Shown in pieces: positions 57,961 to 64,000 of a DNA stretch of 64,000 nt. Origin of the DNA: Cryptomeria japonica (taxonomy: Eukaryota > Streptophyta > Pinopsida > Cupressales > Cupressaceae); contig NC_081411.1 in the NCBI RefSeq assembly GCF_030272615.1, positions 161,893,089 through 161,957,088 of the forward strand. The letters run 5' to 3'. Below the pieces are notes generated by a model that was not told where the DNA came from, did no database searches, and saw only the letters and a program-made list of their open reading frames with translations. The position numbers and the translations under genes are program-made. Position 1 is the first letter of the stretch. Each line of letters begins with the position of its first letter.

Positions 57961-59165
57961 AAAATTAACACAGTTAGCAAACAAAGTCATGTTGCATTTT
58001 CCAAGACCTTACCTGAATATTTCCAAATCTTGTGTTGCTATTTATTTCTTCTTGATTATTTTCACATAAAAAATACTAACAATATATCCACTTTTTGGAA
58101 TTATATTTATAGTAAGAATGACATTGATTACTTTAAAAAAATGTTCTCTTTGACCACGAAGTGAGCGAATCTTGAGGTTCAATTTCTATAACTTGTTTCA
58201 TGAGCAACATTTATAGAAAGCCTCCATTATCACACCATTGTGCTTGTGTCCACCTTGCAATATTGGGAACCAGTGGTTTTCTTGATGGTTTACCTGAGGC
58301 CATCTTCTTCGACTTTGAACAACCTCCATAACTATTATTATGTATTCTCATGCTCACATCACCACTTAATCCCAAAATGCTTCCTTCCTACCATTGCACT
58401 CTTTCTAATAATTTGTCTATCAGTTACAAGTTTTTTATGTAAAATTTACTATCAACCTCATTATCTAATGTACACAAAGGTAAAAGAATTTAGACTTGAC
58501 AACCTATCAAAGCACCAATCACAAGACTCAACTAACACAACCAAGGTAGGTAGTTAATAGTAACGATGAAGCTTCTCGAGAAGGAATAAAGTTAAGTACT
58601 ACTTTAGTACTTGCATCAATAGGGACCATTGATACACTCTTGAAAAATCCAAACACAACTTCACACTCTCTATCCTAAGTTCAATCCTTAATCATTATGT
58701 ATCTTATTTAGCCAAAAAATATTTTTGCTTATCTATCTTACTTATCTCAAACAACCTAATTGTCTTTCCACCCATTTCACATCCTTTGATCCCTTAATTT
58801 AAGTATCGATGTAAGTCCTTTTGTTATTAATTTGGGCCTTTACTTACAAGCCACTATCATCACTCAACCAATCTTATTTAGACTACTTTGATAATAAATT
58901 AGTATTAATTTTTTGTGCATCCACTCATTGTTCTTTTAATAATGTCTTTTTTAATATTTATCATCTCATATCATCCAATTATCAGACCACTGATAAGGAC
59001 TTTGTGAATCTTGTGAGTGACCCACATGTCAAACACCAATTACCAAGTCTCTGCTAGTTTGCACCGAAAAAGACCTCTTTTTTTGCTGAAATCTTTTTTT
59101 TTTATTAAGAGCATTGGTTTTTGGAGTGAGCTCCCATTTATCTGACTTCTATTGAAAAATTTTTA
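57961..59165. other. Unassigned sequence
   Basis: No domain recognised on either strand. Open frames at 58240-58557 and 58821-59057 look incidental. It may include more decayed chromovirus or unrelated flank. Confidence 0.4.
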
Positions 59166-61345
59166 GGTTGTTCCTTCGGTGCAATCATTTACAAACTTGA
59201 CCATCTATTGATATTCGAGTCCACAATTATGTCCTCCTTTTGTGTAATGACATAAATTGCCAAGTTGTCAATAACCATGTTGACCTCAGAAAATATATGA
59301 GATATGGTCAACTCCTATATAGCTTGAAAGATACCATTCCAAATTGACCCAGTTGTTAAGCTTCCAATTTGTCCTACCTTGTCTAATTATGGCTTGAACA
59401 CATAGCTGCAAATCACCTTCAATATCCACATTTTTTATATTTTTGAATTTACACAAACCTATCCCTAGAACAAGTGCTTCCATTTAAGCTTCATTGTTAG
59501 TGGCACTATTGACCTTTTTTAAAATGCCCACAAATATTTGCTACTATTCTCTTATGATGCAACTTGCTCCAACCAAGTTACAGTTTCCCTTTGTAGTGCC
59601 ATCAAAGTTAAGTTTGAACATCCCTGGGATAGGAGTGACCCATTTGGCTTTAATCCTTTTATGCCTTTTACCCCTTATTTCCCCATTTGGCCGTTCAAGA
59701 TCCTATAACTCCTTGTCCCATTTAGTAAAGACCTTTCTTGATTTCACCTTACATTTTGTGTTTACTACTTCAAATATGCTTTCTTTTATTGCTCTAATTA
59801 CTTTCTTGACTGGCTTGTACATATAGTTAAAGACTCCTTTGTTCTTTTCCTTCCAAATATACTAGACAAGAAGGGAAGGTAAGATAATCCATATATCCAC
59901 CGATAGGGAATTTTATTTAATCCTAGGCCAACTTCTCATGACCTCCACAATATATCCTTATCGAGGCCCATAGAAACCTAGTGAAGATTGTACATAATCC
60001 CAACACATACATGTAAACAAACATTTGAGTAGAAGATAGTCTATTGTTTCACTATTGTTGCAAAAAGTGGGTACCTTGACGGATCGTAAATACAGATCGA
60101 GGCAAGTCTTTCAATTGTTAATATTCTTTTGTGGAATACTATCTAGAGGAAATCCCTAACTTTGGGTGAAATTGAGGTATGCCACCACAAAATTGAAGGC
60201 CAATCCTTATCTTCTTGGATTGCATCTTGAATTTCATATCCAATTTTTACTTAGTATTCACCCATTTTTTAGCCACATCATACTATCTCATTGTTTTGGT
60301 TGTTCAAGAGTATCTTTCTTTGAGATAATTTTGTTTGTAAAGTAAATCTTGTATCATTAGGTTTTGAAAGGGCCATCACATTGAGTCGTTCATATCTTTC
60401 ACCCACACCATTGGAAATCACAACAACATAGTTTGCTACCTTCGAACTAAACATTGTTAGTGTATTTTCGACGTGGCCCACCACCCCTTCTAATTCCCAA
60501 GAGATTTATGACCATTCTAAAAATCAATTCAAAATTCTGCTTGTCTACCATCATTAATCTTCCATGCAAGGTGATTAGTGACATGACTCCTAATTTCCCA
60601 CACAAATATTCATATTGTTGAGCCACCAATAGAGTTTCCAATCATTAAAATCTTGTTGGGCCATGTCTTATCCATATACTTATTTAAAAAAAAAGTTGCA
60701 CTAGAGCTGATGCGGCTCTATATATTTTCCATGAAATTTTAGCACCCAAGGATAGGTTTTGGGCCTTCATGCATCTTAGCCCAACGCCACTTGCAAATTT
60801 TGGAGCACAAGCCTTTTCCCAATGAATTAGAGGTATTTCCCCCCCTCTTTTTACCTCTCCTAGAGAAATTTCTCAAGGAAGCTTTCCAAATTGGATTCTA
60901 TCTTGTGTATGATTTGGTAGCATGATATGACATAAATGGAACAACACATAAAATAAATATAATTATTTTCATCCTTCTTGCAAGAGAGAGCCAATTGCTC
61001 TTCTAGGCAACTGTTTTGCTTCTACAATTTTCCATGACCTCCTCCCAATGGCTTGATTTGCAAGTCCAATAAATATTAGTGCATTGAGTTATTTGGCTAG
61101 GAGGGAGGAAATAAGGAAGCCAAGCAAATTGGCAATTCTTCTTTGTATTATCTTCTTAGTGTTGAAGAAAAATATTTCTGACTTTTTCTTTGTTCATGGT
61201 TTGGTCCAATATTTTTGTGTATTCTTCCAAAGAATCCTTGATAAATTTTGTCTACTTTATATTGGCTTCATCGAACAAGGTATCATCAGCAACCGAGGCA
61301 TGAGTTATATGATTGACATCATCGACCATTTTTATACACGTTGAG
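59166..61345 (-). mobile_element. 5'-truncated, decayed LINE (end of RT to RNase H)
   Basis: On the minus strand a reverse-transcriptase piece with HASVADDTLFDEANIK and TKFIKDSLEEYTKILDQ lies near 61200-61315. A zf-RVT-like segment (VPTFCNNSETIDYLLLKCLF) lies near 60020-60085. RNase H follows at 59200-59520 (KLNFDGTTKG..., EALVLGIGL, VDIEGDLQLCVQAI, then HI.YIFSEVN.VIDNLA). The element appears cut just upstream of the catalytic DD motif. Frames shift repeatedly. It is a separate copy from the LINE at 17600-23960. Confidence 0.8.
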
Positions 61346-62128
61346 AAATAAGGCGAGGAAAACTTGCAATATTAACTTTCTTATAAACAAATCTGAAATT
61401 AACATGTGATTGCACCATTCAACATAAATATAAAATCAAATATATTAGAAGAGACACCAAATTTACATGTATAAACCCTTTTGGGAATAAACTCCACCAA
61501 GGAACAAGGACAAGTATATTATTATTCTTCAAAAGATAGAACACCACAATAATACACTTTACTACACTTCTCTAAATGATCTAGAAACTACCTGGAAACA
61601 CTGACCAACTGGTGAATAAACAAGTATCACTTGGCTCCAATTTATAGCCAAACGGGACAAGAAAAACCACTGTTGTTTTCCCAAAACAAGGAGTCAAAAC
61701 CACTTGCAAAAAATCATGCCTTGGGGAATGAATATCCAATAGACATAATAAAATAATAAATAAAATTTTAAGTGACTCCTCATGGGCACCAAACCCAAAC
61801 CCGCTTAGTCTTACATATACTGAATGCTCTGTAGCTTGTAGTGACTATTCAAATCTTCAAATGGACACCTTTTCTCCTCCCAAACTTGGTCTCCTTATGC
61901 ACGACCCTTCATGTCTCATTATGGACATGTGAAGGAGTGTATTTTTTATCCATTTTAATTTATATTTATCACCTCTTCATGTTCACCTTTTGAAAATGCA
62001 ATTACAAATAGCCATAAAGTACAAATATTTAATATTTTTTCTCACATATCATAGGGAATATTTTCCAAAGAACATGAAGACATATGAATGACTTAGGATT
62101 TCAAGGTTAATATCATCTTATCCTAGCA
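61346..62128 (-). repeat. Copia-type 3' LTR (minus strand), inner end not resolved
   Basis: On the minus strand TGCTAGGATAAG starts at 62128, directly after a purine-rich CAAGTGAGAGAA and about 85 bp after the end of a copia RNase H. A TATAAAT box lies near 61640. The far end of the LTR is a guess. Confidence 0.5.
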
Positions 62129-62209
62129 TTCTCTCACTTGAACTTGACATATACATTGCAATTAGATCAAAGAGATACATAAAATAAAATCAAGTACAAT
62201 GATCAAGGA

Positions 62210-62345
62210 CCATGGCCTTCCTGCATCAAGAGAACTTTTTCTTGGTCAATGGCTTCATAAGAGAATTTGCAACATCATCTAGAGTGTCATCTTTTTTTTA
62301 TTAAGATCTTACCATTATCAACCATTTCATGCACAAAGTAATACT
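62210..62345 (-). pseudogene. Copia polyprotein C-terminus (RNase H tail)
   Basis: Minus-strand reading gives YYFVHEMVDNGKILIKK, then after a frameshift in an A/T run DTLDDVANSLMKPLTKKKFS and a stop. This matches the copia ending R.HFIRE.V..G.I.L...STE.NVADI.TKPL...KF. Upstream is lost at an LTR fragment beyond 62345. Confidence 0.78.
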
Positions 62346-62349
62346 ACAT

Positions 62350-62556
62350 AATAGAGGGAAGACTACATAAATAAAACAAATAAAACATTTATTTAATTTG
62401 GAAGAGTAGGTGGGATTAAATAAATAATAAGTATTTATTCAAATTATAAAAAATGCTTAGTCTATTAATTAAATAAATTAATAGAAGACATTAGGATAAA
62501 TAATTAAATAAATAATAAATATTTATTTAATTAAAGGACAAATTTAGGTGTCTACA
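62350..62556 (-). repeat. Fragment of a Tat-like LTR (minus strand)
   Basis: Minus-strand start TGTAGACACCTAAATTTGTC at 62556 is close to the element 1 LTR start TGTAGACACCCAAAATTGTC. It is followed by three or four AT-rich palindromes (AATTAAATAAATATTTATT, CTATTAATTTATTTAATTAA and similar). Only about 200 bp remain. Confidence 0.65.
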
Positions 62557-62879
62557 AAGAGAATTTGACCTCACCGTGCACATATCCCCATGAGGGGAGT
62601 CAACAAATTTCCCTATATTTGGAGGTTCTAAAATTATAAATTGAGATTTCCAAGATGACGCTCTAGACCTCCAAGATGACTTAGTTGAGGGGCCATCGTT
62701 ACTAGGGTTCTTGGTTTTGTGAAATACGACTATAAACTAGCCTCATTTTTTTGTGGGAAGTGGGGACCTAAAGGTGGGTTGGGTGTTGGACTTCGATAGG
62801 GAGGTGCCAAGGGGTAATATTGAATCTCATGCTTAGAATATTGGAGTATATAACAAATATTTGACATATTTAAATAGAG
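62557..62879. other. Unassigned sequence
   Basis: No gene recognised. Confidence 0.4.
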
Positions 62880-63130
62880 AATGAGTTGAGTGTATCCCAT
62901 CTATCTAGTTTGGATGTCTACTATCTCCTTTTGATCCTTGGAGAGATCAAATTCCACACAAATCCTCTTATGAGGTTGATCTAAGAGGAACTTGTCTAGT
63001 GTGGCACACATAATAGAGCCTAGAGAGGTGGCTATCTATGTTAAAAAATTCTAGCACAATAAGGGTAAACTAGGAAACTCCACCTAGACAAGGACAAATA
63101 GAGATTTCTCATTAAAGACAATGATATCTC
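62880..63130 (-). pseudogene. DUF4283 fragment (LINE ORF1-like)
   Basis: Minus-strand reading: VEFPSLPLLC, then ATSLGSIMCATLDKFLLDQ, PHKRICVEFDLSKDQKEIV. This is the conserved end of a DUF4283 domain (VWV.LP.LP...W..L..IA..LG..., R.CVE.DL). It contains several stops. Probably ORF1 of a third, largely lost LINE. Confidence 0.72.
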
Positions 63131-63705
63131 TAGTCTAGGATGAGAAGACAATCAAGGAAAATTAGGCAAACTAGGGATCATGCTTGATGTGGCTTTAACA
63201 TGCTTAGATTTAACAAAACAAAAAGGAAAAAACTTCGATAAGGTTTTCCATGGTATAAAGGTGAATTATTGATGCCTTGGTGACTTAGTCTTTGAACATA
63301 CTTTTAGTGGGATTCTTCCCACAAAATATCTTTTTAAAGTTGTCTAACCAATGACATGCATTATCAAATTTTGGAATGGAGAGAACCACATTTGGGGGTG
63401 TTTTGATAAGGAAATCTCATGGAACAAGTTGAAAACAAATATCCCAAGTTCGTTGACTTGCAATGCCATTTTGTCAAACATTCAACTTCAATAACAATTG
63501 AAGAGTGATAGAAAGTAAGGTCATGTAAAAGATCAAGAATTATTATAAATGTGATAGCCTAAAAGATGTTGCAATAAATAAAAAATAATAAAATCAACTC
63601 TTACTTTAGAAAAAAACATTATGTCAACGAAAAAACACAAATCAAAATTATGACATAACCAAAATCTCCTTTTATAATCTACCCAAACATTGAGAAGAAC
63701 TTAAC
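63131..63705. other. Unassigned sequence
   Basis: AT-rich; may include more of the decayed ORF1 on the minus strand, but I see no convincing motif. Confidence 0.4.
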
Positions 63706-63710
63706 CAAGA

Positions 63711-63865
63711 CAACCATTATCATCCTTTTATAATCTAAAATATTAATGTATTTTTTTTGTATTAAAACCTATTTTTATTTTTATTGTTTAATTTTCAACC
63801 ATTATCATCCTTTTATAATCTAAAATATTAATGTAATTTTTTTGTATTAAAACCTATTTTTATTT
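63711..63865. repeat. 85-bp tandem duplication
   Basis: CAACCATTATCATCCTTTTA starts at 63711 and again at 63796, and the copies agree through the T run and GTATTAAAACCTATTTTTAT. Two copies, recent by similarity. Confidence 0.92.
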
Positions 63866-64000
63866 TATTTTTTAAATTTCAAGGTTATTGCTTTTCACGT
63901 TTAGAGGAATTTTCCGCTTTTTGGACGACTCGGAACTTCTTGTCATTTCCCAGCGAAGGAAAACAGAGAGGAGAATTAAGGGATAGGAAGAAAATATATA
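63866..64000. other. Unassigned sequence at window end
   Basis: Slightly richer in GC. No open frame or element recognised before the window ends. Confidence 0.35.

Noticed and set aside
62350-62556. Part of the copia element at 61346-62345
   Set aside because: It starts TGTAGACACC with AT palindromes as in the Tat LTRs, not like the copia LTR start TGCTAGGATA.

Overview
The window is plant nuclear repeat DNA, probably from a gymnosperm with a very large genome. That is an inference from stacked, long, decayed retrotransposons, AT-rich sequence, plant-type element families and no recognisable host gene, rRNA or tRNA in 64 kb. Every protein similarity I recognise belongs to a transposable element, and all of the copies are broken.

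Layout. (a) 1-1667 is old sequence with a TA microsatellite and an LTR relic. (b) 1668-17577 is Tat element 1, a 15.9-kb Ty3/gypsy retrotransposon with 787-bp LTRs and an ATCAT target duplication. It keeps gag and protease and the last piece of integrase, but has lost reverse transcriptase, RNase H and the integrase core. (c) About 17600-23960 is a decayed L1-type LINE on the minus strand. (d) 24000-27250 holds copia-like and other LTR relics and a 228-bp coding tandem duplication. (e) 27480-57960 is a nest. An old chromovirus-type gypsy pol is cut twice: by an 11.1-kb DNA transposon (28114-39248, 22-bp inverted repeats) and by Tat element 2 (39369-57414, 18.0 kb, LTRs 1480 and 1463 bp, GAAAT duplication). 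The chromovirus reading frame closes across both insertion sites. (f) 59170-63130 holds a 5'-truncated LINE, a copia 3' end, a Tat-like LTR fragment and a DUF4283 fragment, all on the minus strand.

The most interesting system is the shared design of the two Tat elements. Each carries gag(-pol) in sense and, downstream, an antisense gene of about 600-650 codons with a plant mobile domain (PMD), a low-complexity middle and a coiled-coil end. Each of the two convergent units is preceded by an array of a short GC-rich motif, in the same orientation relative to its own gene. The motif differs between the elements but matches between the two arrays of one element: TAGCGCAT in element 2, GC(A/G)TCTGTG in element 1. 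In element 2 the leader array is spaced at almost exactly 21 bp in six blocks, and the antisense array runs 21-21-18 bp, a 60-bp higher-order period. A full-length sense RNA would therefore carry the motif near its 5' end and its complement near its 3' end. I know of no description of this arrangement.

Both Tat elements have only about 2 percent LTR divergence by eye. Element 2 gag-pol is one 2488-codon frame with about 23 in-frame stops and no frameshift; nearly all the stops read as C-to-T changes (CAG, CAA or CGA to a stop), as expected of methylated, silenced DNA.
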